From NCBI GenBank assembly GCA_024278455.1, contig JAJRTE010000298.1, forward strand, positions 1 to 64,000: DNA of 64,000 nt. Direction: 5' to 3'. Below are positions 1-8,782 of this stretch, in pieces (positions within the stretch are counted from its first letter, which is position 1; the number at the start of each line of letters is the position of its first letter). The translations under genes and the position numbers were made by a program. The notes beneath the pieces are model-generated. The model worked only from the letters and a program-made list of their open reading frames with translations. It ran no database searches and was not told the DNA's origin. This stretch comes from Myxococcota bacterium (GTDB lineage Bacteria > Myxococcota_A > UBA796 > JAJRTE01).

Positions 1-1104
1 CTCGACCTCGGCGCCATCGACGAGGCCGAAACCGCCCTCCACGATGACCGCTTCGTTGCCAGTGAGCCCCTCGAGGATTTCCACGCCCTCGTCGCCCCGC
101 AACCCGGTACGAACCGGAACCTTGCGCGCGCGGTCCCCTTCGACCACCAGGACATAGCGTTCTGCATCACTCCCATACACCGCCCCCTCCGGCACCCACA
201 CCGTCTCGTCCTTGTGCTCGAGCACGAGACGCACGCGGGCATGGGTACCGGCGAGCACCTTCTCCCCCGGGTTCTCGGCCCGGACCCGAACCGGAAACGT
301 GCGGCTCGCTGGATCGGCCGCCTTGCCCACGTATTCCACCCTGCCCACCACCCCCTTCCGAGGCAGCCGATCTCCCAGGACGTCGACGACGATACGGGCA
401 GGCATGCCCGGGGTCACGTGCGCGATGTCGCGATCCGATACCTGCAAGTCGATCTTGATCGTGCGCAGATCCGCGATACTGACCAGGCCCGGGGGCTTCC
501 CCATGCTCAAGGCCATCGGGTTGAAGGTCTCATCCGCCTCGCAGGCCACCCAGGTCACGACCCCGTCGAACGGCGCGACAATGGCCCCCCCGGACTGCTG
601 CCGGCGCGCGATGCTCTGCGCGGCCCTGGCCTGGGCAAGCTGCAGCCGGGCCATCTCGACGCCCGTTTGCGCCTGCTCGAACTGCTGCTGGGGCAGGGAC
701 CCGGATTCATGCAACCCCCTGGCTCGAGCGAATTCCCGCTCGGCAGTCTTCAACTGGAGTTCCGCGACCGCGACAGCCGCATCGGCCTGCCGGACCCGGA
801 GATCGACCATCTCCGTGTCGAGGCGCGCCAGAACCTGCCCCTTGCTCACCCTGTCCCCCACATCCACGTTGAGCTGCTTGACCTTCCCTGCCAACTCGGG
901 CACCAGGTCCGCTGCGCGCCCCGCCTCCACCGTCCCCGTCAGCTCGAGCGTGCGCTCCAGCGGGCCGACATTCACCTTGACCGTCTTCACGTAGGCCTTC
1001 GCCGTCTCGACCGCAGAACCGTCCACGGCCGACGTCGAGCAGCCCGTTTCGAGCAGGCCGCAGAACACGGCAAAAAGGACTGTCCTGGCTACTCGTTTCG
1101 TCAT
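1..1104 (-). CDS. RND efflux periplasmic adaptor (membrane fusion protein), partial at left edge
   Basis: The frame is open from an ATG at 1104 to the window edge, giving 368 residues of a family usually 370-420 long, so only the extreme C-terminus is missing. It begins with a hydrophobic segment ending in a Cys at residue 22 (ETGC), a possible but atypical lipobox. A lipoyl/barrel-sandwich half, an alpha-helical hairpin rich in Ala, Gln and Arg (about 105-170), the second lipoyl half (IVAPFDGVVTWV) and a beta-barrel domain follow in the usual order. The family joins an inner-membrane RND pump to a TolC channel. The start overlaps the stop of the upstream TolC-like gene as ATGA, so the two are translationally coupled. 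The RND pump gene itself would lie to the left, outside the window. Family assignment is firm; the substrate is unknown. Confidence 0.9.
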   Translation of the reverse strand, partial: MTKRVARTVLFAVFCGLLETGCSTSAVDGSAVETAKAYVKTVKVNVGPLERTLELTGTVEAGRAADLVPELAGKVKQLNVDVGDRVSKGQVLARLDTEMVDLRVRQADAAVAVAELQLKTAEREFARARGLHESGSLPQQQFEQAQTGVEMARLQLAQARAAQSIARRQQSGGAIVAPFDGVVTWVACEADETFNPMALSMGKPPGLVSIADLRTIKIDLQVSDRDIAHVTPGMPARIVVDVLGDRLPRKGVVGRVEYVGKAADPASRTFPVRVRAENPGEKVLAGTHARVRLVLEHKDETVWVPEGAVYGSDAERYVLVVEGDRARKVPVRTGLRGDEGVEILEGLTGNEAVIVEGGFGLVDGAEVE

Positions 1105-2564
1105 TGACTCACCTCCGGGTCCAGTCCCGCCGCCTTGCGGAGAGCGGCGTACGAAATGCGCATCTGGGCTTCCGCTTGCAGAAGGGACAACTTGGCACCG
1201 GCCAGGGCCGACTGGGCAGAGAGCAACTGCACGTTGTTGACCATTCCGTACTTGAACCGCTCGTGCTCGAGCCGATACGCCTCTTCGGCCTGGGCCAGGC
1301 CGACCCGGGCCACCTCGATCTCCTTCACCGCCTCGTCGAACGATGCCAGCGCCGACTCGAGTTCCACGTCCATCATCTCGGCAGCAAGGTCACGCTGGTG
1401 CTGGAGCTGCAACATGGCAGCCCTGGTGGCACGGCTCTTCTCGAGCGCCACGCCCCGATCCCACACGTTCCAACTGGCAGCCACCGTCAGGTCCGCGCTA
1501 CGGTACCAGACCGGCTCGAGCGAATAGTTCGGGTTTCGCCAGTTCAGGTTGCCCATGATGACCAACGACGGCAGCCATGACGCCCAGGTCGCCTTCGTCA
1601 AGTGCCGCATCGCCGAAAGGTTCGCGTCCAGCATGGCCAGGTCCGGCCGGCGCGACCGGGCCTGGGCAACCAGGTCGTCCCGGGTATCGGCCAGGTCCAC
1701 CTCCCACCTCTCATCCATCTCGAGTTCCAGGGGTTCGTCTCGAGGAATGCCCAGCGCGACTTTGAACGCCAGTTCGGCCAGGTCGGCCCCGTGCCGGGCT
1801 CGAATGGCCTCCAGCCGGGACTTGCTCTCCTTGGCTTGCGCCGCCATCAGGTCCGCCCGGCTCGCCACCCCCGCTTCGACAAGGTTCTCCAGATCTTTCA
1901 CATACGCCGATACCGTGTCCAGAGCCTCCTCGGAGACTCGAGCCGCGTCACGTGCAAGAATCAACTGGTAGTAGCCTTGGGCGGTGTTGAACGCCGCATT
2001 CTGCCGGGCCGAACGCAACTGGTGGCGGCTCGCCCGGTGAAAATCCTTGGACGCCTGGTACCCCTGGTAGAGAGCGCCCCCGGCAAACAAGACCTGCTCG
2101 ACGGTGCCGGTCACGAAGTAGTTGTCCAGCACACCCATGTCGATCCGCGTGACCGTGCTTTCACTCGTGTCCACGGTCATCCAGCCCAGGATCATGTAGC
2201 ACATCGACTGGGCCATCTCGACGGTCCACCCCGGCGGAAGCGTGTCCGGGTCGATATCCAGGCACGGATCGTCGGTGCTGCTCGTCCCGGTCATCTCGCT
2301 CATGTCGAACTCCACGTAGGGAACCTGGTCCAGCCGGGTGTACCCCGCCGAGAACCCGATACGTGGAAACATCCCCAGAAACGCCTGCTGAAGCTCGGCA
2401 CGCGCCTTCTTCTCGCCCGCCTCCGCAGCACGAATGCCACGGTCCCGCTCCAGCGCCAGGCGGGTGGCTTCCGCCAGGGTCAACGTCACGGCGTGCGCAG
2501 CCGGCGGCACGGCAAGCAGGCCCACCAGGAGCACATTCAGACAACGCTGCGTTCTCTTGGTCAT
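1101..2564 (-). CDS. TolC-family outer membrane efflux protein
   Basis: A 487-residue protein with a signal peptide (a hydrophobic run to about residue 25 ending AHA) and the two-repeat Leu/Ala/Glu-rich helical architecture of TolC/OMF proteins. LTLAEATRLALERD at the mature N-terminus and a matching repeat in the second half are typical of the OEP family. An insertion near residues 95-140 contains two Cys and acidic residues and is not part of the core fold. The ATG at 2564 was chosen over the one at 2600 because GGAAGG lies just upstream and the signal peptide then starts cleanly with MTKR. It lies 39 bp downstream of the regulator gene and overlaps the adaptor gene, so regulator, channel and adaptor form one operon for tripartite export. 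Confidence 0.92.
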   Translation of the reverse strand: MTKRTQRCLNVLLVGLLAVPPAAHAVTLTLAEATRLALERDRGIRAAEAGEKKARAELQQAFLGMFPRIGFSAGYTRLDQVPYVEFDMSEMTGTSSTDDPCLDIDPDTLPPGWTVEMAQSMCYMILGWMTVDTSESTVTRIDMGVLDNYFVTGTVEQVLFAGGALYQGYQASKDFHRASRHQLRSARQNAAFNTAQGYYQLILARDAARVSEEALDTVSAYVKDLENLVEAGVASRADLMAAQAKESKSRLEAIRARHGADLAELAFKVALGIPRDEPLELEMDERWEVDLADTRDDLVAQARSRRPDLAMLDANLSAMRHLTKATWASWLPSLVIMGNLNWRNPNYSLEPVWYRSADLTVAASWNVWDRGVALEKSRATRAAMLQLQHQRDLAAEMMDVELESALASFDEAVKEIEVARVGLAQAEEAYRLEHERFKYGMVNNVQLLSAQSALAGAKLSLLQAEAQMRISYAALRKAAGLDPEVSQ

Positions 2565-2603
2565 TTTTCCTTCCCGGATTGGATTCCGGCGGCCCCCCAC
2601 TAC

Positions 2604-3140
2604 CTACCGGCCCATCTTCTTGACTCGCTCCTGCTCCCAACGCTCGAGCAGACGCGGCATCTCCCGCTCGAAGAACGCATGCAAGTCGTACATCTCCTGC
2701 AAGCGTCGATTGTGCTCCGCACCACGACCCGAAAACACCCGCAAGCCCTCCTCGGCAAGCTGCCGCATAGCAGTGACGTTGGGAAGTCCGCTCCGGAACA
2801 TGCGGGTGGCCGCATCTTCGGGAATCTGGTAGTACGCACTCCGCTCGCCCGGAAACGTCACCTTGTCCAGGATGCCCTTCTCCACGAGCCCGCGCACGAT
2901 CGTGTGGACCGCACTGTTGCTCGCCTTGAGCGCACGGGCCAACTGCGCAATCGTCTGGTGGGGCGGATCGCATACCATGAGCCAGCCCACGACCCGTCCC
3001 AACATCCGCGGGTGCCCGTGCCCCTCCGAAACCCTGCCCATCCGCTCGGAAAACTCGAGCGCGAGGGAGCGCCAGTCATCAGATCCGCCAGCAGACATCC
3101 TCCCGGCAGCCCCCCCCGGTGTCTTTCCGTCATGCCCCAT
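2604..3140 (-). CDS. GbsR/MarR-family transcriptional regulator
   Basis: A 178-residue winged-helix protein. The segment HPRMLGRVVGWLMVCDPP, then a helix-turn-helix (IAQLARALKASNSAVHTIVRGLVEKGIL) and a wing ending in GERSAYYQI match the GbsR subfamily, which represses transport or osmoprotectant genes and senses small ligands. The C-terminal half is a charged helical region that could serve in dimerisation. The start at 3140 is preceded by GAGAGGGAAAG; an internal ATG at 3098 is also possible. As first gene of an operon with the TolC and RND adaptor genes it probably controls their expression. Three tandem copies of CTGTAATTC upstream (3276-3302) are the obvious candidate binding site, by inference. 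Confidence 0.85.
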   Translation of the reverse strand: MGHDGKTPGGAAGRMSAGGSDDWRSLALEFSERMGRVSEGHGHPRMLGRVVGWLMVCDPPHQTIAQLARALKASNSAVHTIVRGLVEKGILDKVTFPGERSAYYQIPEDAATRMFRSGLPNVTAMRQLAEEGLRVFSGRGAEHNRRLQEMYDLHAFFEREMPRLLERWEQERVKKMGR

Positions 3141-3267
3141 CTTTCCCTCTCTCCGTTCCCGGGAACGGCCGAATCCCGGACATCCCTCCCATGGCCTCGC
3201 CGACGCCTCGTCGACCACCCGGTTTCATCCCGGTGCGCGTCCCGATACTGGCATTTTCTCTCGAAGC

Positions 3268-3302
3268 TGTCAATACTGTAATTCCTGTAATTCCTGTAAT
3301 TC
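3268..3302 (-). promoter_or_regulatory. Candidate -35 box with three tandem 9-bp repeats ahead of the efflux operon
   Basis: On the minus strand, three perfect copies of GAATTACAG (3302-3276) are followed within 2 bp by a consensus -35 hexamer TTGACA (3273-3268). A convincing -10 box is not obvious: CAGTAT at 17 bp is weak. The repeats are strikingly AT-rich for this genome and lie 128-162 bp upstream of the regulator start, so they are likely operator or activator sites. Confidence 0.5.
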
Positions 3303-3446
3303 ACGCAACACTCGTTCCCGGGGCGACCCGGAAGGCCCTCTGGCGGGAAGCACACACACGCTGGCGAGCGGCGCCGGCGGTGTCGACCCAGGGACGCAAC
3401 CCCGGCCGGTCTCGAACATTCGGGGCGATAGCCCTGGTAATAACCC

Positions 3447-3474
3447 TTGCCATGGCGCACGGATGGTGTATTCT
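3447..3474 (+). promoter_or_regulatory. Candidate sigma-70 promoter for the SH3-domain gene
   Basis: TTGCCA (3447-3452) and TATTCT (3469-3474) are separated by 16 bp and lie 58 bp upstream of the ATG at 3532. The match is 5/6 and 4/6 to consensus. The assignment is from sequence inspection only. Confidence 0.35.
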
Positions 3475-3531
3475 TTCGTATCCAGTGAGATCTGCTGTCT
3501 CGGGTTCACTGCGGAGTATGGATCGCCTTCC

Positions 3532-4158
3532 ATGACTACCAGGCTCGTTCCCTTCATTGTCTCGGTGATGCTTCTTGGTCTCCTGCCCGTGAGCGCTGTG
3601 GCCCGTGCCGCGGCGGCGGACCATCTGTCGGAAACCAAGAGCGATCGGGTCTATGTCAACGTTCGGCGATCCAATGTCCGGAACGGCCCCGGACCGGACC
3701 ACAAGGCCTTGCGGGTCATGTCGGCCGGCGACGGCCTCGAGGTGATTGGGTCGAAAGGCAACTGGTTCAAGGTCAAGCTCGAGGACGGAAAAGTTGGCTG
3801 GATCAACAGGCGTGCGGTGACTCGAACACCGCCTGCGGATGTGGTCATTTCCCAACTCCGGAGCCAGTTGGCACTTGTGAAGCAGGAGAACGACGGCCTG
3901 AAGCAGGAAATCACCCGCCTGAGCGACGCGAGACAGGATCTCGAGCTGGAAAACAGCCGGCTCAAGGCCCAGGTCAACCTGCTGGCCATGCAGAACGACG
4001 ATCTGAAGAGTTGGCGAGCGATCCTCTGGGTCGCCCTGGGCCTGGGGGTGCTGTGCGTTGGCTGGGTGCTGGGATTCCTCACAGGCATGTTCAGGAAACA
4101 GGCGGACGACAGGCGCTACGACAGGCTGATGCGGGATGCCGGCACGAAGAACGTATGA
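3532..4158 (+). CDS. SH3-domain and membrane-anchor protein (TIGR04211/YgiM-like)
   Basis: A 208-residue protein with an N-terminal signal peptide (about 1-28), a bacterial SH3 domain (about 38-100, with VNVRRSNVRNGPG and GWINRRAV), a long coiled coil (about 108-160, heptads of Leu with Glu/Lys), a transmembrane helix (about 163-185) and a short basic cytoplasmic tail. This order matches the YgiM-type SH3-and-anchor family, which sits in the inner membrane with the SH3 domain in the periplasm, where such domains bind peptidoglycan or peptides. It is followed after 12 bp by a small coiled-coil gene, so they are probably co-transcribed. The true function is not known. Confidence 0.8.
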   Translation: MTTRLVPFIVSVMLLGLLPVSAVARAAAADHLSETKSDRVYVNVRRSNVRNGPGPDHKALRVMSAGDGLEVIGSKGNWFKVKLEDGKVGWINRRAVTRTPPADVVISQLRSQLALVKQENDGLKQEITRLSDARQDLELENSRLKAQVNLLAMQNDDLKSWRAILWVALGLGVLCVGWVLGFLTGMFRKQADDRRYDRLMRDAGTKNV

Positions 4159-4170
4159 CGGGAGGAAACG

Positions 4171-4377
4171 ATGGGTCTGCTTCGTTCAATCGGCAACATG
4201 GTTCAGAAAGCTCTTTTCACCACGACCTTCGACGACATCATGGCCAGCCTGGACGATGTTCAGCGACGCATCGGGACGCTCGAGCAGAAAATCGAAGACA
4301 GGACCCGGGAACTCGAGCGCCGGCTGGCAGACCTTCGGGGCGTTTCGGCTGGAGAGGATCAATCCCAGGCCTCCTGA
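4171..4377 (+). CDS. Small coiled-coil protein, unknown
   Basis: A 68-residue protein preceded by a strong ribosome site (GGGAGGAAACG before the ATG). The first 25 residues are mildly amphipathic (LLRSIGNMVQKALFTTTF). The rest is a charged coiled coil (DVQRRIGTLEQKIEDRTRELERRL). There is no signal peptide. Its position 12 bp after the SH3/anchor protein suggests it may pair with that protein's coiled coil on the cytoplasmic side, but this is inference only. I recognise no family. Confidence 0.6.
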   Translation: MGLLRSIGNMVQKALFTTTFDDIMASLDDVQRRIGTLEQKIEDRTRELERRLADLRGVSAGEDQSQAS

Positions 4378-4420
4378 CCGGCAGCGGTCTGGAACAAGCG
4401 CTTTCTTGTGGGAGTCAACC

Positions 4421-5818
4421 ATGGAATCGAGGTCGATTCTTCCACCGTTCTGTGTGATGGTTCTGCTGGGCCTGGCTGCGGGTTGCGGCGGCAGTGGCAA
4501 TGACACGGACGACGACGATGATGGGGCGACGTCGGGCCCGGAAGCCACCCCGACACCCTTGACGCAGCCTGCCATCACGTTTGGAGAGTGGCAATTATCC
4601 GCCACCGAACCGGGAGTCATCGAGATTGGCTACACGCTAACCGGCTACCGTGGCCTGACGTTGGACCTGACCGCCACCTATTCCAGGGACGGCATGACGT
4701 TTTTCGACGCAACGCCGTTCGGTGATGTGGCGTTGCAGGGGCAGGAGGCCGCTCCGGACGGCGCGGCCTACACATACCCCTGGGCGACCCTGGTGGACCT
4801 GGGGTTCATCGACGGTGACGTGTGGTTTCGACTCCAAGGCCAAGGCGATGGTCACGATGTGGGCCCGGAAACGATCAAGGTCACCGTCTCCAACCTCCAG
4901 TACGACAAGCCCTGCGTCGTCGCCGTGGATCCGCCGGTGCAAACCGACGGCCAGATCCCCATCACCTACCACCTGCTGGACCAGGCCGGTGACCTGTGCG
5001 ATGTCAGCGTGGCCATCCGGGTGGCCGAAGGAGGCTCGGACAACCCGGCGACGGCGAGCGCGACCGATCCCGGAGACCCGCTGTCGGATGTCTCCGTGCC
5101 CCCGGAAGGGGTCACCCGGCGGTTCGTCTGGGATTCCGAAACGGACATCGGCCAGCATGACATGGACGTGATCCTGACCGTCACAGCGACCGACGAGAAC
5201 AACACCGAATCAGCCGGCGTGACCTTTACGGTGAAGAATGATCCCACGCCGGACCCGGGTGAGATCATCTTCACGGAAATCATGTTCCGCCCGGGCGTCT
5301 ACGGATATCCGTACCTGGAACTGTTCAACACCACCAACCACAAGCTGGAACTCCGGAGTGTCCACCTCTCCAGCAAGACTGCTGCCGTTATCATCAGTGA
5401 CACATCGCTCCAGGTCGACCCTGGTGGTTTCTTTGTGATTTCCCAGACCAGTACTCCCGAGAACGAGGCCTGGACCGACCTGGTACTTCCCTCATTCTAC
5501 ATGCACCTGTATACCGACGAACTGGAGCTTTGGATCGGGGACGCCTCCGACAAGACCACCATCGACAAGGCGCACTACGACGTCACCGACGAGTCCGGCC
5601 CAGTGGTCGATTATGGGCAGTCCATCGGTCTCCTGCCCCAGTACATGACAGCCGGAGCAAATGACTCCCTCAGCGCATGGTGCGCGGAGACCGTGCCGAT
5701 TTCGACCTTCCCGGAAGGGTACGAAGACCACGGGACGCCAGGTGCTCCCACAGCCTGCACCGCCGAATCCACCCCGGCCCCCACCCCGGCCCCGACGCCG
5801 ACCCCCGCTGCTCCCTGA
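4421..5818 (+). CDS. Lipoprotein with C-terminal lamin-tail domain
   Basis: A 465-residue surface or periplasmic lipoprotein. The signal peptide ends in LAAGCGG (Cys about residue 21), followed by an acidic linker with a run of Asp and a Thr/Pro stretch. Two Ig-like beta-sandwich regions follow (about 45-150 and 165-275). A lamin-tail domain (about 285-430) opens with GEIIFTEIMFRPG and ends SLSAWCAE..GTPGAP, as is usual in secreted bacterial lamin-tail proteins. The last 20 residues are a Pro/Thr repeat (TPAPTPAPTPTP). It contains no CTCGAG hexamer in 1.4 kb, unlike most neighbours. The function is unknown; such proteins often accompany secreted nucleases or adhesins. Confidence 0.8.
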   Translation: MESRSILPPFCVMVLLGLAAGCGGSGNDTDDDDDGATSGPEATPTPLTQPAITFGEWQLSATEPGVIEIGYTLTGYRGLTLDLTATYSRDGMTFFDATPFGDVALQGQEAAPDGAAYTYPWATLVDLGFIDGDVWFRLQGQGDGHDVGPETIKVTVSNLQYDKPCVVAVDPPVQTDGQIPITYHLLDQAGDLCDVSVAIRVAEGGSDNPATASATDPGDPLSDVSVPPEGVTRRFVWDSETDIGQHDMDVILTVTATDENNTESAGVTFTVKNDPTPDPGEIIFTEIMFRPGVYGYPYLELFNTTNHKLELRSVHLSSKTAAVIISDTSLQVDPGGFFVISQTSTPENEAWTDLVLPSFYMHLYTDELELWIGDASDKTTIDKAHYDVTDESGPVVDYGQSIGLLPQYMTAGANDSLSAWCAETVPISTFPEGYEDHGTPGAPTACTAESTPAPTPAPTPTPAAP

Positions 5819-6196
5819 CCGGCCGCAACCTTCCCTCCTCACGGCGGCTCGAGCCAAGGCCAACCGCGAGAAACCATGTCCGGATTTCGGTCAGTGTGTC
5901 CGGATTTCGATTCCGACCGCCTGTCCCTGGACTCCTGGACTGCTGCCAGCGCGTGGGCCGACGCGGGGTTGCGAGCCGCGCGACCGGCACACAACTTGCT
6001 CCCTCCTGACCAATTCTCGCTCGTGCGACCCGTCCCTACCGTTCTACTGCGGCCATTTCTGCTGCGGTCGAATCCCATCCCGGCAGCCATGCCGGGCGTT
6101 CGCGGGACAGGCAGGGGACGGTGGGCGAAAGACACGTTCGGGGGTGTCGAAGGGTCATCTACCGTGCGTCAGTGTCGGTCGCGGAGGGGGGGGGCC
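5819..6196. other. Intergenic region ahead of comEC
   Basis: About 380 bp without a convincing gene. It holds a 13-bp direct repeat, TGTCCGGATTTCG, at 5877-5889 and 5897-5909 (20-bp period, two helical turns), and a G9 tract at 6186-6194 inside the comEC ribosome site. No clear -10/-35 pair was found. Confidence 0.4.
5877..5909. repeat. 13-bp direct repeat with 20-bp period upstream of comEC
   Basis: Two perfect copies of TGTCCGGATTTCG separated by 7 bp, centred about 300 bp upstream of the comEC start. A 20-bp period puts both copies on the same DNA face, as expected for tandem binding of a regulator. No other function is visible. Confidence 0.45.
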
Positions 6197-8782
6197 GTGA
6201 GACGGATCCCGCTACTTCCTTTCGTCATCGCCTTCCTTGCCGGACGGATCGCGTCGGAATTCTGTCCTCCAACCGCGTGGCCCGGCGTCGGGCTGGGTCT
6301 CCTGTTCGCCACGCTGGCGGTCTCGTTGGCCGGACGCCTGGGATTCGCCGCGTTTGGGGCGCTCCTCGCCCTTTTCGGGACACTGGGATACGCCGCGTCG
6401 CCCCCACCTGGTCCGGCCGACGATGTCCGATTCAGACCGCTGGACCGGGAACGGCCGTGCGTGTTCGAAGGCCGCGTGCTCGAAACGCAGCCCCGGGCGG
6501 GAGGCATGACTCGCGCTGTCACGGACATCCTCGCGTCCTGCACGGCGAAAGGGTGTGAGCCGGCCAACGGACGGGTGGCGCTCACATTCGAGGCGGCACC
6601 TCCCGGCGCGGGCAGCCGGATTCGCTTCCGTTCCTGTCTCTCCAGGTTCGAGCCCGGAGGCAACCCCGGCGTGACCGACAATGGGCGCCGCTGGCTTCGC
6701 GAAGGGTACGTGCGCAAGGGTTTCGTCACCGAGGGAGCCTGGTCGGCGGTGCGCCACATCACGGACCCAGGTCACGAGCAGCGGACCGGCGAAGGGGCGT
6801 TCTCGCGCATCCGCCGTTGGCGGCAGGGTCTTCGAAAGAGGCTCGAGGCCGGGTACGCCGGAAACATGTCGAAGCGAACGGTCGGCCTCGCCCTGGGCCT
6901 CGCCCTGGGCGATCGCAGCCGCATCGATGAAACCACACGCGGTCACTTTGCCAACGCTGGCCTCGCGCACCTGTTGGCCATCTCCGGCACGCACATGGCC
7001 CTGATCGCGCTGGGCATGGAGATCGTCGTGCGGAATGCTCTCCTGCTCCTGCCCGTGGTTCGAAGGAAAGGAATGGTTCCGGTCGTGGCGCCGTTGATGG
7101 CAGCGGGCGCGGTCGCCGTCTATGCTGCCGTGGTCGGCCTGACTCCGGCCATGGGCAGGGCGCTGCTGATGGCCGTGGCGATGCTGTCGCTGCGTGCGGC
7201 GTCCCGCCGCGTCGACACCGAAGCCCTACTCGTGCTCGCGGCCCTGGTGGTGGGTATCGTCGAGCCCAGCGCGGTATGGGACATTGGGTGTCAGCTTTCG
7301 TTCGTGTCCGTGTTGTTCCTGGTGCGGCTGATGCCCCGGGCGACAGCCGCGATCGAGAAGTGGACGAGCCCGCTCCCGGATGGCCGGTGCAAAAGGGCGA
7401 CCGGGCGGCTCGCGCAACTCATCGCGGTCAGTGGTGTGGCCACGGTCGGAACGGCCCCCCTGTGCGCCTACTACTTCCAGGCGATTCCCTGGATCGGGGT
7501 GGTGGCCAACGTTCTGGCGGTTCCGCTGGTTGCGGCCATCGGCCTTCCACTGGTGATCATGGCCGGCGTTTCCTCTCTCGCCGGAATTCCTGGCTCGAGT
7601 GTCCTGTTCGGCCTGGCTGATACGGTCCTGGGTGCCGGCATTCGGGTAGCCGACTTCTTTGGAGGGAATCCGCACCTGTCCCCGCTCCGCATCGGGCTTA
7701 CGGCTTCGGCGGCAGCCGCCTTTGCGGGCATGATCGCAGCCCTCCTGCTCGACGTGCGCGGCCGCCGCTGGGTGGCTGCCGGGGCCACCGTCGGTATTGC
7801 CGCTCTCTTGTGGACCCACGGACACGTCCCCGCCAGTTCGACCCGGTTTCGGGTCACACAGCTCAACGTGGGACAAGGGGACTGCTTCATCCTGCACTTC
7901 CCGGACGGCAAGGTGGCGGTGCTCGACGGCGGAGGCGATTCGAATCCCGCCACCTACCTGGACTCGGCAGAGGGTGCCGCCGACATGAAACGCCGGTCGA
8001 GAGGATTCGATCCGGGAAGACGCATCATCGAGCCCTACCTGCGGAGCCACGGTTACGACGGCATAGACCTCTTGATCTTGAGCCACCCGCACCCCGACCA
8101 CATCGGCGGACTCCTCTCCCTGGTGCAATCGATGCCGGTGCGGGAAGCTTGGATTCCGGAGGTCCCGGGCCACAACGGGCTTCTTTCCAGGTATGTGGAC
8201 CTCCTGCTGTCTTCCGGCGTTCCCGTGGTAGTGAGGGACGCCGAGACCCGGGAGACAGTCGTCGGCGGTGTGCATTTCCGCTTTCTCCACCCCAAGCGTG
8301 GATGGAGAGACCTGATGGCCACGAAACGAGGCCGCTCCACGAACAACAGCTCCATGGTCATGATCGCCCGCTATGGCCGGATGGACATGCTGTTCACGGG
8401 CGACATGGAAAAGGAGGTCGAGACGTTGCTCGTCGAATCCGGCCGGCTGCGTCGAGTCGAGGTGGTCAAGGTCCCGCACCACGGCAGCGACACGTCTTCC
8501 ACACGCACCCTCGTGGACGCCCTCCGCCCCGAGGTGGTCACCATCAGCGTGGGGCGGGGCAACCGGTACGGCTTTCCGCGCCGATCCGTGGTTCGGCGCT
8601 GGGCACTTGGCGGGGCGACCGTCTTCCGCACCGACCTGCAAGGGGCAGTGGATTTTGCCACCGATGGCGACGTGCTCGAGGTCACTCCCGCGCTGGGGGC
8701 GGGGAAACGCCACTACCAGTTTCAGGCGTTTGACGACCGACCGGAGGCAACGGACGGCAGCGGTCCACACGCGCCGTCATGA
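6197..8782 (+). CDS. comEC: ComEC/Rec2 DNA-internalisation channel with metallo-beta-lactamase domain
   Basis: An 861-residue membrane protein of the expected size. N-terminal hydrophobic helices (about 1-65) precede a soluble OB-like region. The Competence domain follows (about 225-490; GLALGLALGDRSRI and the conserved HLLAISGTHM). Several more helices come next, then a cytoplasmic metallo-beta-lactamase-type domain (about 553-820) with LNVGQGDCF, the metal motif HPHPDH (about 631-636) and HHGSDTSS. ComEC transports single-stranded DNA across the inner membrane during transformation; the beta-lactamase domain is thought to degrade the non-transported strand. The start is a GTG at 6197 with GGAGG directly upstream, merged into a G9 run. 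The gene ends convergently with the next one, overlapping by 6 bp. Other competence genes are not in the window. Confidence 0.93.
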   Translation: MRRIPLLPFVIAFLAGRIASEFCPPTAWPGVGLGLLFATLAVSLAGRLGFAAFGALLALFGTLGYAASPPPGPADDVRFRPLDRERPCVFEGRVLETQPRAGGMTRAVTDILASCTAKGCEPANGRVALTFEAAPPGAGSRIRFRSCLSRFEPGGNPGVTDNGRRWLREGYVRKGFVTEGAWSAVRHITDPGHEQRTGEGAFSRIRRWRQGLRKRLEAGYAGNMSKRTVGLALGLALGDRSRIDETTRGHFANAGLAHLLAISGTHMALIALGMEIVVRNALLLLPVVRRKGMVPVVAPLMAAGAVAVYAAVVGLTPAMGRALLMAVAMLSLRAASRRVDTEALLVLAALVVGIVEPSAVWDIGCQLSFVSVLFLVRLMPRATAAIEKWTSPLPDGRCKRATGRLAQLIAVSGVATVGTAPLCAYYFQAIPWIGVVANVLAVPLVAAIGLPLVIMAGVSSLAGIPGSSVLFGLADTVLGAGIRVADFFGGNPHLSPLRIGLTASAAAAFAGMIAALLLDVRGRRWVAAGATVGIAALLWTHGHVPASSTRFRVTQLNVGQGDCFILHFPDGKVAVLDGGGDSNPATYLDSAEGAADMKRRSRGFDPGRRIIEPYLRSHGYDGIDLLILSHPHPDHIGGLLSLVQSMPVREAWIPEVPGHNGLLSRYVDLLLSSGVPVVVRDAETRETVVGGVHFRFLHPKRGWRDLMATKRGRSTNNSSMVMIARYGRMDMLFTGDMEKEVETLLVESGRLRRVEVVKVPHHGSDTSSTRTLVDALRPEVVTISVGRGNRYGFPRRSVVRRWALGGATVFRTDLQGAVDFATDGDVLEVTPALGAGKRHYQFQAFDDRPEATDGSGPHAPS

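Noticed and set aside
1602-3281. Long plus-strand open frame over the TolC and regulator genes
   Set aside because: It is antisense to two well-supported genes, is rich in His/Arg/Pro as expected from a GC-rich reverse frame, and has no ribosome site.
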